Assembly (NCBI GenBank): GCA_001804205.1
Contig: MHFM01000012.1
Location: 41,975-75,526 of the forward strand
Reading direction: 5' to 3'
Length of the DNA: 33,552 bases
Source: Omnitrophica bacterium RIFCSPLOWO2_01_FULL_45_10b
GTDB taxonomy: Bacteria; Omnitrophota; Omnitrophia; Omnitrophales; Danuiimicrobiaceae
The position numbers and the translations under genes are program-made. The stretch's first letter is position 1; each line of letters opens with the position of its first letter. A model generated the notes under the pieces. It was not told the origin of the DNA, searched no databases, and saw only the letters and a program-made list of their open reading frames with translations. Shown here piece after piece: positions 9,965 through 18,438 of this stretch.

Positions 9965-11242
9965 TTACACCCAACTCGGAATCCGCTCGCCACGAATCAA
10001 ATCCTTATAGGTCTCGCGTTGACGCACAATTTCAAAACGGGAACCTCGAACCAACACTTCCGCCACGCGCGGCCTTGCATTGTAATTAGAAGACATCGAA
10101 AAACCGTAAGCGCCGGCACTCGCAAACGCAATTAAATCACCGGGCTTAAGTTCTTGAATCGTTCGCTGTTTCGCCAAAAAATCACCGCTTTCACAAATCG
10201 GGCCCACGACATCGTATGTTAATCTCTTAGCCGTTCCGTTTTGATGAAGCGGCCAAATGTCATGAAACGAGTCATAAAGAGCGGGACGAATTAAATCATT
10301 CATTCCGCCGTCGATAATCGCAAAATTTTTTGCCTTGGTTCGTTTAATATAAATGACACGGCTTACAAAAATACCGCTATTGCCGGCGATAAAACGCCCC
10401 GGCTCAAAAATAATTTTGTATTTTTTACTCCTAAAAAGCGGCAACACGTGTTTGGCGAACTGCTCCGCCGTTTGCGGCCGCTCATCCGAATAAATAATCC
10501 CAAGCCCTCCGCCTAAATTTAAATATTTGATCCGGTGCCCTTCTTTTTCAAGATGAGTCAAAAAAAGAAGCACTTTTCGAAATGCTTTCACAAAAGGCTC
10601 ACCCTTCACAATTTGCGAGCCAATATGAACATGCACTCCGCAAATAGAAAGATGAGGATATTGATCGGAACGCATAAAAATCAAATGGGCTGTATCCATA
10701 TCGAGCCCAAACTTGGACTCAGCTTTTCCGGTGGTAATATGAGCATGCGTGCCCGGATCTACATCCGGATTAATGCGAAGCGAAACATTTGCCTTTTTTC
10801 TGAGCTTTTTGGCAATTTTTTGAATCCGGCCCAATTCTTGAATGGATTCCACATTAAAAAGCAGAATTCCGGCTCGAATCGCTTCCTCAATTTCCAAATC
10901 CGTTTTCCCTACTCCTGCGTACACAATTTTAGAAGGAGGGCATCCGGCTTTCTTGGCGCGGAACAATTCGCCGCTTGAAACAATGTCAAGGCCTGCTCCT
11001 TTTTTGACAAGAGAACGCAAAACCGCCAAATTTGAATTGGCTTTCATCGAAAAGCAAATCAACGGTTTTAAGGAACGAAACGCGCTTTGAATTTTCGCCA
11101 AATGTTCTGTAAACGTCTTGTGGCTGTACAGATAAAAAGGCGTTCCGACCCGCTCCGCAATGTCTTGAACACGGACCGATTCACAGTAAAGTTCTCCATC
11201 TTGATAATGGAAATCATGCATTTTGCTCATAGGTGATTTCAT
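9965..11242 (-). CDS. lysA: Diaminopimelate decarboxylase
   Basis: FSMKANSNLAVL PLP-lysine motif, HVHIGSQI, EPGRFIAGNSG, GPICESGDFLA motifs. Confidence 0.96.
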   Translation of the reverse strand: MKSPMSKMHDFHYQDGELYCESVRVQDIAERVGTPFYLYSHKTFTEHLAKIQSAFRSLKPLICFSMKANSNLAVLRSLVKKGAGLDIVSSGELFRAKKAGCPPSKIVYAGVGKTDLEIEEAIRAGILLFNVESIQELGRIQKIAKKLRKKANVSLRINPDVDPGTHAHITTGKAESKFGLDMDTAHLIFMRSDQYPHLSICGVHVHIGSQIVKGEPFVKAFRKVLLFLTHLEKEGHRIKYLNLGGGLGIIYSDERPQTAEQFAKHVLPLFRSKKYKIIFEPGRFIAGNSGIFVSRVIYIKRTKAKNFAIIDGGMNDLIRPALYDSFHDIWPLHQNGTAKRLTYDVVGPICESGDFLAKQRTIQELKPGDLIAFASAGAYGFSMSSNYNARPRVAEVLVRGSRFEIVRQRETYKDLIRGERIPSWV

Positions 11243-11273
11243 TTTAAATTTTGTTTTGTTTATCTTGACAATT

Positions 11274-11301
11274 GTAGGGGCAATTCATGAATTGCCCCTA
11301 C
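11274..11301. repeat. REP: perfect 28-bp palindrome GTAGGGGCAATTCATGAATTGCCCCTAC
   Basis: Perfect palindrome starting with GTAG; exact second copy at 29458-29485 inside the RAYT gene. Confidence 0.9.
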
Positions 11302-11303
11302 TA

Positions 11304-12722
11304 CTAACGCTGTTGATGCCGCATTTGCTTGAACCGTTTCGACTCGTCTTTCAAGCGCTCTTTTGCCAGACGGATTTGTCTCGCTACTAATTCCGGCTTC
11401 GTGCTGCCGAAAGACTGCTTTCCTGCCGCGGAAACTTTTGGGTCAAACAGATCAAAAACATCCTTGCGGAAAGCGGTGGAATATTTCCGATAAGTTTCGA
11501 ACGAAAGCCCGCTCAGCGTGCTGTGAGAATCAACAGCCCGGCGCACTAAACTTCCCACAATGGAATGCGCTTCAAGAAATGGGACTTTTTTCTTCACCAG
11601 ATATTCAAGCACATCGGTTGCGAAGAGAAAACTATCCTTCGATGCCCGTTCGCAATTAGCTTCATCGACTCGAAGCGTGCGAACAACTCCGTTTAAAACT
11701 GAAAAAGCATTCGCCGCCAAATGAAGCGAAGCGAAAAGAGGTTTTTTATCTTCCTGCATGTCTCGATTGTAAGCGAGCGGAAGCCCTTTCATCGTCACAA
11801 GCAACGAAATCAAATTCCCATAAGCCTCTCCCGATTTGCCTCGAACCAACTCCAAAATATCCGGATTTTTCTTATGCGGCATCAGGCTTGAGCCGGTTGA
11901 AAATTGATCATCCAGCACAATGAATCCAAACTCTTGTGAATTCCATAAAATCAAATCCTCCGCCAAGCGCGAAAGATGAGTAAATAAAATCGCAATGGCG
12001 GCAAGTGTTTCCAGCGCGAAATCCCGGTCGCTTACCGAATCCAAACTATTGGCCGTTGGTTTTTCAAAACCCAAAAGTTTTGCGACGAACATCCGATGAA
12101 TCGAAAGGCCGCTGCCGGCCAAAGCCCCTGCCCCAAGCGGGCATTGATTCATCCGTTTTCGTGCATCCAACAGGCGCGATTTGTCACGTTCCAGCATTTC
12201 CACATAAGCCAGGAAATGATGCGCAAGCAATACCACCTGCGCCCGCTGAAGATGAGTGTATCCGGGAATGATCACGCTTCGATTTTTCTCAGCTTGCGTC
12301 AGGAGGATAGCTTGAAATTGGGTAATTGCCTCAAGAACCGTCACGATTTTTTCTTTCAAATAAAGCCGCATCGAAGTGGCCACCAAATCATTCCTCGAAC
12401 GGCCGGTGTGAAGCTTCCGCGCCAGTTTTCCGACCTTTTTTTCAAGCTCTGATTGAATCAATGTATGGATATCCTCATATTCATTGATCATGTGGCAGAT
12501 GGACTTTTTCTTAAGCGTGGCCAATACTTTCCAAAGGCCGCTCACAAGAACGCGAGAATCCCGCTGTGAAATAATCCCGACTTTGCCGAGCATGAGCGCA
12601 TGAGCCATACTGACTTTAATTTCAGCGCCCAATAATTCATGGTCCACACCAAGCGAATACGTGAATTTTTTGGCGGACTCATGCAACTCGGCTTTAAACC
12701 TGGCACCCCAAAGTTTTTTCAT
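11304..12722 (-). CDS. argH: Argininosuccinate lyase
   Basis: LWGARF N-terminus, HTGRSRNDLVATSMRL, GYTHLQRAQ, GSSLMPHKKNPD signature. Confidence 0.97.
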   Translation of the reverse strand: MKKLWGARFKAELHESAKKFTYSLGVDHELLGAEIKVSMAHALMLGKVGIISQRDSRVLVSGLWKVLATLKKKSICHMINEYEDIHTLIQSELEKKVGKLARKLHTGRSRNDLVATSMRLYLKEKIVTVLEAITQFQAILLTQAEKNRSVIIPGYTHLQRAQVVLLAHHFLAYVEMLERDKSRLLDARKRMNQCPLGAGALAGSGLSIHRMFVAKLLGFEKPTANSLDSVSDRDFALETLAAIAILFTHLSRLAEDLILWNSQEFGFIVLDDQFSTGSSLMPHKKNPDILELVRGKSGEAYGNLISLLVTMKGLPLAYNRDMQEDKKPLFASLHLAANAFSVLNGVVRTLRVDEANCERASKDSFLFATDVLEYLVKKKVPFLEAHSIVGSLVRRAVDSHSTLSGLSFETYRKYSTAFRKDVFDLFDPKVSAAGKQSFGSTKPELVARQIRLAKERLKDESKRFKQMRHQQR

Positions 12723-12735
12723 ACGTCACCTCTTG

Positions 12736-12805
12736 GATTGCTTCGCTCCGCTCGCAATGACGTCATTGCGAGGACTGCCGCCGAAGGCGGCGGGACGAAG
12801 CAATC
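12736..12805. repeat. Intergenic palindromic repeat, GATTGCTTCG...CGAAGCAATC type
   Basis: 10-bp outer inverted repeat; internal perfect palindrome CGCAATGACGTCATTGCG (12753-12770). Confidence 0.8.
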
Positions 12806-13990
12806 TCACTTTTTCGATTTCCCTTCATAAGGCAAACCCCAAATTTTCATAAAACCTTCCGCGGCATTCCGGTCAAATTCATCTCCTTTAGAATAAGTCG
12901 CAAGCCGTTCTGAATACATCGAGTACGGCGATTTCCGGCCAACCACCGTTGCCGTGCCCCTGTCTAATTTGATTCGAATCGTTCCGGTTACCCGTTTCTG
13001 TTGAGCTGCAAAAAATTGATCCAAAGCCTCCCTGAGCGGCGTAAACCAAAGGCCGAAATAAACAAGCTCCGAATATTTTTCGGAAAGTACTTTTTTGTAA
13101 TGAATAAACTCCCGATCCAAAACAAAACTCTCTAACTCAGAGTGCGCCAAATGCAAAATCGTAGCGGCCGGAGCTTCATAAAGCTCTCTGGATTTAATTC
13201 CGACTAATCGATTTTCAATGTGATCGACTCGTCCGATACCGTAACGGCCGCCTAACTCGTTTAACTTCTCAATGAGCGGAACAAAAGCCATCGCTTTTCC
13301 ATTGAACGACGCAGGAATTCCAGCTTTGAAACCAATCACAACATAAAATGGTTTTGCGGAAACTCGGTCTAAAGACCGTGTCATAAAATAAGCATCCGCA
13401 GGCGGTTCTTTCCAAGGATCCTCCAGAATTCCCGCTTCAATCGCAGCGCCCCAAATATTTTTGTCAATCGAATACGGGCTTTTCTTAGTAGCTGAAATGA
13501 GAATGCCGTATTGATGAGCGTAATCGATTTCTTCTTCGCGCGAACCAAATCCCCATTCTCTGAGGGGTGCAATAATCTTAAGCTTCGGATTCAGCGATCT
13601 CACGCCAAGTTCGATCCGGACCTGATCATTTCCTTTTCCGGTACAGCCGTGCGCCACATAATCCGCCTTTTCCTTAGCAGCAATTTGAACCAAATGCTTA
13701 GCAATCAAAGGCCGGCCGAGCGCTGTCGCAAGCAGGTATTTTCCTTCGTACTTCGCATGGGCCCAAAGCGCGGGTGTTACGAAGTCGCGTACGAATTCCG
13801 TTTTCAAATCTTCAATATAAATTTTCGAAGCGCCGGCGGAGCGCGCTTTCTTTGCAAGCAATTTGCGATCGGAAACTTCTCCGATAAAGGCTGAGAAGCA
13901 AATGACTTTGGCTCCGTACGTATCCCGAATCCACCGCACCGCACAGGACGTATCCAATCCACCCGAATAAGCAAGCACGACTTTTTTCAT
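12806..13990 (-). CDS. argG: Argininosuccinate synthase
   Basis: MKKVVLAYSGGLDTS; VAHGCTGKGNDQVRIELG. Confidence 0.98.
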   Translation of the reverse strand: MKKVVLAYSGGLDTSCAVRWIRDTYGAKVICFSAFIGEVSDRKLLAKKARSAGASKIYIEDLKTEFVRDFVTPALWAHAKYEGKYLLATALGRPLIAKHLVQIAAKEKADYVAHGCTGKGNDQVRIELGVRSLNPKLKIIAPLREWGFGSREEEIDYAHQYGILISATKKSPYSIDKNIWGAAIEAGILEDPWKEPPADAYFMTRSLDRVSAKPFYVVIGFKAGIPASFNGKAMAFVPLIEKLNELGGRYGIGRVDHIENRLVGIKSRELYEAPAATILHLAHSELESFVLDREFIHYKKVLSEKYSELVYFGLWFTPLREALDQFFAAQQKRVTGTIRIKLDRGTATVVGRKSPYSMYSERLATYSKGDEFDRNAAEGFMKIWGLPYEGKSKK

Positions 13991-13992
13991 TT

Positions 13993-14919
13993 TTAGGACC
14001 CCGCTCTTTCAGACCTCAGTAAATAAACGATAATCGCTTTTTGAACATGAAGCCGATTTTCGGCTTGATCAAATACAATGGAATGCTTTCCTTCAATCAC
14101 ATCATTTGTAATTTCTTCTCCCCGATGCGCCGGAAGGCAATGCATGACGCGAACCTCTTTCGCCGCTTTTTTCAAAAGGGATCGATTCACTTGAAAACCT
14201 TCAAAACAATTCTGCTTTTTTGTTTTCTCTTCTTCTCCCATGCTCACCCAAACATCTGTATAAATAATATCAGCGCCCCGTACCGCTTCTTGAGGTTTGG
14301 TCGTCGCCACCAATTTTGCCTTTGTTCGTTTCGCTTCTTTTAAAGCACGTGTCACGATTGCCGCTTGAGGCGCACAGGACTTTGGAGTCGCATAATGTAA
14401 ATGCGCACCGAGCTGCGCGGCCAAAATTAAAAGCGAATTGAGCACATTATTACCGTCGCCGATATAAGCGATTTTTTTATTTTTGAAATCTCCCAATGCT
14501 TCCCCAATCGTAAAAAAATCAGCCATGGCCTGGCATGGATGTTCCAAATCGCTTAGGCCATTAATCACGGTTTTCTTAAAATGGCTTGCAAACTCCAGAA
14601 TCAATTCATGCGAATAAGTGCGCATCACAATTAAATCTAGATAACGCGCCAAAGTTCTTGCCACATCACGCACTTCTTCGCGCACACCCAGCTGAATATC
14701 GTCGGGGCCCAAATAAATGACATGGCCGCCCATGGTCGTAAAACCAACTTCAAAAGAAACCCAGGTCCGCGTCGAAGGCTTTTCAAAAATAAGCCCAAGC
14801 GCTTTGCCATTAAAAAGATCGCGATACGAAAGCGGATTTTGCTTCATCCGTTTGGCAAGGCCAAAAACGGTTTTAAGTTCCGCTTGATCGAAATCAAAGG
14901 CGCTGATTAAATTTTTCAT
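13993..14919 (-). CDS. argF: Ornithine carbamoyltransferase
   Basis: EKPSTRTWVSFEVG (variant of STRTR), HPCQAMADFFT, YIGDGNNVLNS, HCLPAHRGEE. Confidence 0.96.
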   Translation of the reverse strand: MKNLISAFDFDQAELKTVFGLAKRMKQNPLSYRDLFNGKALGLIFEKPSTRTWVSFEVGFTTMGGHVIYLGPDDIQLGVREEVRDVARTLARYLDLIVMRTYSHELILEFASHFKKTVINGLSDLEHPCQAMADFFTIGEALGDFKNKKIAYIGDGNNVLNSLLILAAQLGAHLHYATPKSCAPQAAIVTRALKEAKRTKAKLVATTKPQEAVRGADIIYTDVWVSMGEEEKTKKQNCFEGFQVNRSLLKKAAKEVRVMHCLPAHRGEEITNDVIEGKHSIVFDQAENRLHVQKAIIVYLLRSERAGS

Positions 14920-16103
14920 CCCACCACCGCTTCGCTAAACACTTGATCCAAAATTTGAACCGCTTTATCAATCAAGCGTTTGGTAACGATCATCGCAGGC
15001 ATAATTCTAAGGACCCGCTCCTGCGTGCAATTGATCAAAAGCCCTTTTTCCCGCGCCTGCTTTACCAGTTCGGCGCCGGGCCGGTCCAATTCCATTCCGA
15101 GCATTAAACCGATCCCTCGAACCTCTTTAATTGATGAATACTTTTCTTTTAAAGCCGTGAGTTTCGATTTTAAATAAGCCCCCATTTCTTCCGCATTCCG
15201 AAGCAACTTTCCCTGCTCAATGGCTTTGAATACGGCCAAGCCGGCCGCCGTCACCAGCGGATTGCCTCCGTACGTAGACGCATGGGTTCCCGGAACCAGC
15301 ACTTCTTCTTTAATCCTTTTGTTCACCACCAAAGCACCAATCGGAACGCCGCTTCCCAAGGATTTCGCAAGCGCCATCAAATCAGGCTCCACGCCGTAAT
15401 GCTGATAAGCGAACCACTTTCCGGTTCTGCCGATTCCGGTTTGAACCTCATCAAAAACAAGTAATAGTTTTTTTTCTTCGCAAAGCGCTTTTATTTTCCG
15501 AACATAATCAATCTCTGCCACCTGAATGCCGCCCTCACCCTGAATCAATTCCAACGCAATTGCTATCGTCTTTGGGCCTACCGCTTGTTTCAGCGCTTCA
15601 AAATTATTAAACGGCACCTGTTTGAACCCCTCCGGCATCGGCTCAAACCCTTTGTAATACTTCCCCGTCGCAGCAAGGGCCGCTAAAGTCCGCCCGTGGA
15701 AAGCGCCTTCCATCGTGATCATTTCATAACGGCCGGAAGCGGATCCAAACTTTCGCACAAATTTAATGGCCGCTTCCATCGCTTCGGCGCCGCTATTGCA
15801 AAAAAATACACGCCCGGGAAATGACCGCTCGATAATTTTCTCGGCCAATTGTAATTGCCTCAAGCCATAATAATTGTTCGGAATATGCAATATTTTCCGC
15901 GCCTGATTTTTAATCGCATTAATCACGGCCGGATGGCAATGCCCAAGCCCCGATACCGCCCAACCCGGAAAAAAATCGAGATATTCATGGCCTTCAATAT
16001 CCCATACCTTCGAGCCTTTTCCCTTGACCAGGCAAAGGGGCGAACGGACATAAGTCGGCAGCACAAATTGTTCGTATTGAGATGCAACTTCTTGATTATT
16101 CAT
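14916..16103 (-). CDS. argD: Acetylornithine aminotransferase
   Basis: PLP class-III signature LLVFDEVQTGIGRTGKWFAYQHYGVEPDLMALAKSLGSG; 4-nt overlaps with argB and argF. Confidence 0.96.
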   Translation of the reverse strand: MNNQEVASQYEQFVLPTYVRSPLCLVKGKGSKVWDIEGHEYLDFFPGWAVSGLGHCHPAVINAIKNQARKILHIPNNYYGLRQLQLAEKIIERSFPGRVFFCNSGAEAMEAAIKFVRKFGSASGRYEMITMEGAFHGRTLAALAATGKYYKGFEPMPEGFKQVPFNNFEALKQAVGPKTIAIALELIQGEGGIQVAEIDYVRKIKALCEEKKLLLVFDEVQTGIGRTGKWFAYQHYGVEPDLMALAKSLGSGVPIGALVVNKRIKEEVLVPGTHASTYGGNPLVTAAGLAVFKAIEQGKLLRNAEEMGAYLKSKLTALKEKYSSIKEVRGIGLMLGMELDRPGAELVKQAREKGLLINCTQERVLRIMPAMIVTKRLIDKAVQILDQVFSEAVVG

Positions 16104-16960
16104 ACAACAATTTCCGTTCCAATTCCTTTGTCGGTGAAAATTTCAAGCAAAAGCGAGTGCTTAATCCGCCCGTCCACGATATGCGCTTTTGGCACGTTTC
16201 CTTTAAGAGCGGTCACACACGCATTTACTTTTGGAATCATTCCGCCCGTAATCACTTTGTCGCGAATTAAAGTTTCAACGCCATCCACATGGAGCGAGGG
16301 AACTAAAGATTCAGGATCGTTCTGACGCGCTAGAATCCCCCGGACATTGGTTAAAATCATAATTTTTTGAACGTCCATCGCAGCCGCAATTTTGGCGGCC
16401 GCTTCATCTGCATTGACGTTATAAGCCTCTCCTTTTTCATCAATTCCGATTGGGTAAATGACGGGAATAATATTCAGGTCCGTCAATTCCCGAATCGGGC
16501 GCGTATTGACCGACACCACTTCGCCCACATAACCCACATCTCCATTTGCGCGATGTTGCTTCACATGTAAAATCTCAGCGTCATGGCCGGAGAGTCCTAC
16601 AGCTTGAGCGCCGAGTTGACTTAAATCATGCACCATCTTTTGATTCAAATCCGCCAGAGTCTCGATGACAACTTTCATCGTAGCTTTATCCGTCACGCGC
16701 AACCCATTGACAAATTGAGAGGCCACGCCGGCTTTTTTTAAATTCTCCGTAATCGCCGGCCCGCCGCCGTGAATCAAAATGGGGCGGATGCCGACGTAAT
16801 TCATGAACACAAGATCATGAAGCACATTTTCGCGGACTTCTTTATCCAGCATCGCGGCTCCGCCATACTTGATTAAAATCTCTTTGCCGCGAAACCGTTT
16901 GATATACGGAAGCGCTTCAATCAAAATATCTGCTTTTTCAACCAATTGATCGATCATCAT
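16100..16960 (-). CDS. argB: Acetylglutamate kinase
   Basis: KYGGAAM, ILIHGGGPAI, GLRVTDKATM, AVGLSGHD, GGMIPKVNAC motifs. Confidence 0.97.
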   Translation of the reverse strand: MMIDQLVEKADILIEALPYIKRFRGKEILIKYGGAAMLDKEVRENVLHDLVFMNYVGIRPILIHGGGPAITENLKKAGVASQFVNGLRVTDKATMKVVIETLADLNQKMVHDLSQLGAQAVGLSGHDAEILHVKQHRANGDVGYVGEVVSVNTRPIRELTDLNIIPVIYPIGIDEKGEAYNVNADEAAAKIAAAMDVQKIMILTNVRGILARQNDPESLVPSLHVDGVETLIRDKVITGGMIPKVNACVTALKGNVPKAHIVDGRIKHSLLLEIFTDKGIGTEIVV

Positions 16961-16966
16961 AGTGTT

Positions 16967-18208
16967 TTATGTGGAATAACTCGCATTAATCCAAACGTAA
17001 AATTTGGTTAAATCCGTCGCCCAAAATCGTTCCTGAAACTTTCCCGATTTCAAATTAACTTCCAAGCGATACTCCTTTTTCTTCAAAATTCGCCGGATCC
17101 GGCCCTTATTTCGAATTCTTTCCCGGCCATTTTTCAAGATTGGAATACCATCAAACATAATGTCAAGTGAAGGCGAAAAAGCCGCACCGCTTGCTCCAAT
17201 CGAACCCATCAAACGCCCCCAGTTGGGGTCGCCGCCGGCAAGCATGGTTTTGAACAGCATCGACGATGAAATTTGCCGGCACACCCTGCTCCCTTCTTCT
17301 GGAGTATGCGCTCCTTTCACTATAACTTCACAAACATGGGTGACTCCTTCTCCATCACGCACAAGGCCGCGCGCAATAAAATTGCAAACATAAGTAAGCG
17401 CCTCTTGAAACAAACGGAAACGGCGATCTTGCGATACGATTTTTCTATTTCTCGCTTTACCGTTTGCTAAAATCAACACCGTGTCGTTTGTGCTTTGATC
17501 GTTATCAATAACCACCTTGTTAAAAGTTTGATCCACCGATTGCGAAAGCGCTCTTTGAAGCAAGGATTTCGAAATATGAACATCGCTTGTCAAAAAACAA
17601 AGCATGGTGGCATGCTTGCCTTTCAAAACTCCCGTCGCATTCATATCGGGGCAAACCATTCCGGCGCCCTTGGCCATCGCAGCAAGGGTTACGGTTTTTC
17701 CATCAATGGAAAACCGTACTGCAATTTCTTTCGGATGCGTATCGGTCGTTAAAATTCCGCGCGCGGCATCGTGGCCGCCTTCTTTCGACAAATCTTGAAC
17801 AAGTTCGGGAATCGCTTTTCGAATCCGGTCAATCGGAAATGCCCTGCCAATAATTCCGGTCGACGATAAAAATATTTGCCGTTTCGGAATCCGAAGTTTC
17901 CGCGACAAAAGATTCAAAGCCACCGAAACGGCTTGCTGTCCACTTTTGCCGTTGAAGCAATTGGCATTGCCACTATTGGAAAAAATAACGCGGTGAATAC
18001 GATTGCGAATCACCTTAAGGTCATGCAAAAGCGGCCATGCTTTAACCCGATTCGTCGTAAATGTTCCGGCGCTCACCGCTGGAACTTCGGAATAAATCAA
18101 TGAAACATCAAATTTCCTGAAACTTTTTTTAATCCCCGCGTTTCGTCCGGACGCAACGAAGCCCTCCGGGCTGGTCATGCTGCCATTCGGAACAATTTTA
18201 AATTTCAT
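16967..18208 (-). CDS. argJ: Bifunctional glutamate N-acetyltransferase/amino-acid acetyltransferase
   Basis: MAKGAGMVCPDM...ATML cleavage-site region, STNDTVLILANG, GEGVTHVCEV, NWGRLMGSIGASG. Confidence 0.95.
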   Translation of the reverse strand: MKFKIVPNGSMTSPEGFVASGRNAGIKKSFRKFDVSLIYSEVPAVSAGTFTTNRVKAWPLLHDLKVIRNRIHRVIFSNSGNANCFNGKSGQQAVSVALNLLSRKLRIPKRQIFLSSTGIIGRAFPIDRIRKAIPELVQDLSKEGGHDAARGILTTDTHPKEIAVRFSIDGKTVTLAAMAKGAGMVCPDMNATGVLKGKHATMLCFLTSDVHISKSLLQRALSQSVDQTFNKVVIDNDQSTNDTVLILANGKARNRKIVSQDRRFRLFQEALTYVCNFIARGLVRDGEGVTHVCEVIVKGAHTPEEGSRVCRQISSSMLFKTMLAGGDPNWGRLMGSIGASGAAFSPSLDIMFDGIPILKNGRERIRNKGRIRRILKKKEYRLEVNLKSGKFQERFWATDLTKFYVWINASYST

Positions 18209-18438
18209 CCCCCACCACTTTCCTTAAAATCAGAAATAATCTAGTACCGCGTTCGTTAAGTCCGTACTGGGTTTCCTGCTTTGTCATCCCCGAATGCTTT
18301 AATCGGGGATCCATGGATTCCCGCTTTCGCGGGAATGACAAACCCCTCACGGATTTATCGAATGGTGTACTGGATAAGTCAGAGATTGTTTTCTGCTGCC
18401 AATTTGCTTTTTCTCGCTTCCCAAAAAGTGGTGGGGGA
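18209..18438. mobile_element. MITE-like fold-back element between argC and argJ
   Basis: 13-15 bp perfect terminal inverted repeat (ATCCCCCACCACTTT 18207-18221 / AAAGTGGTGGGGGAT 18425-18439); imperfect internal inverted repeat (TAGTACCGCGTTCGTTAAGTCCGT vs CAGTACACCATTCGATAAATCCGT); flanking TCAT at 18205-18208 and 18439-18442. Confidence 0.7.
18283..18339. repeat. Palindromic repeat GTCATCCCCG...GGATTCCCGCTTTCGCGGGAATGAC
   Basis: Hairpins CCCCGAatgctttaaTCGGGG and CCCGCtttcGCGGG bounded by GTCAT/ATGAC; forms the centre of the fold-back element. Confidence 0.8.

Noticed and set aside
12639-12852. Two 63-aa plus-strand ORFs at the argG/argH junction
   Set aside because: Translations of the palindromic repeat and antisense argG/argH (RSARNDVIARTAAEGGGTKQSHF is repeat-derived).
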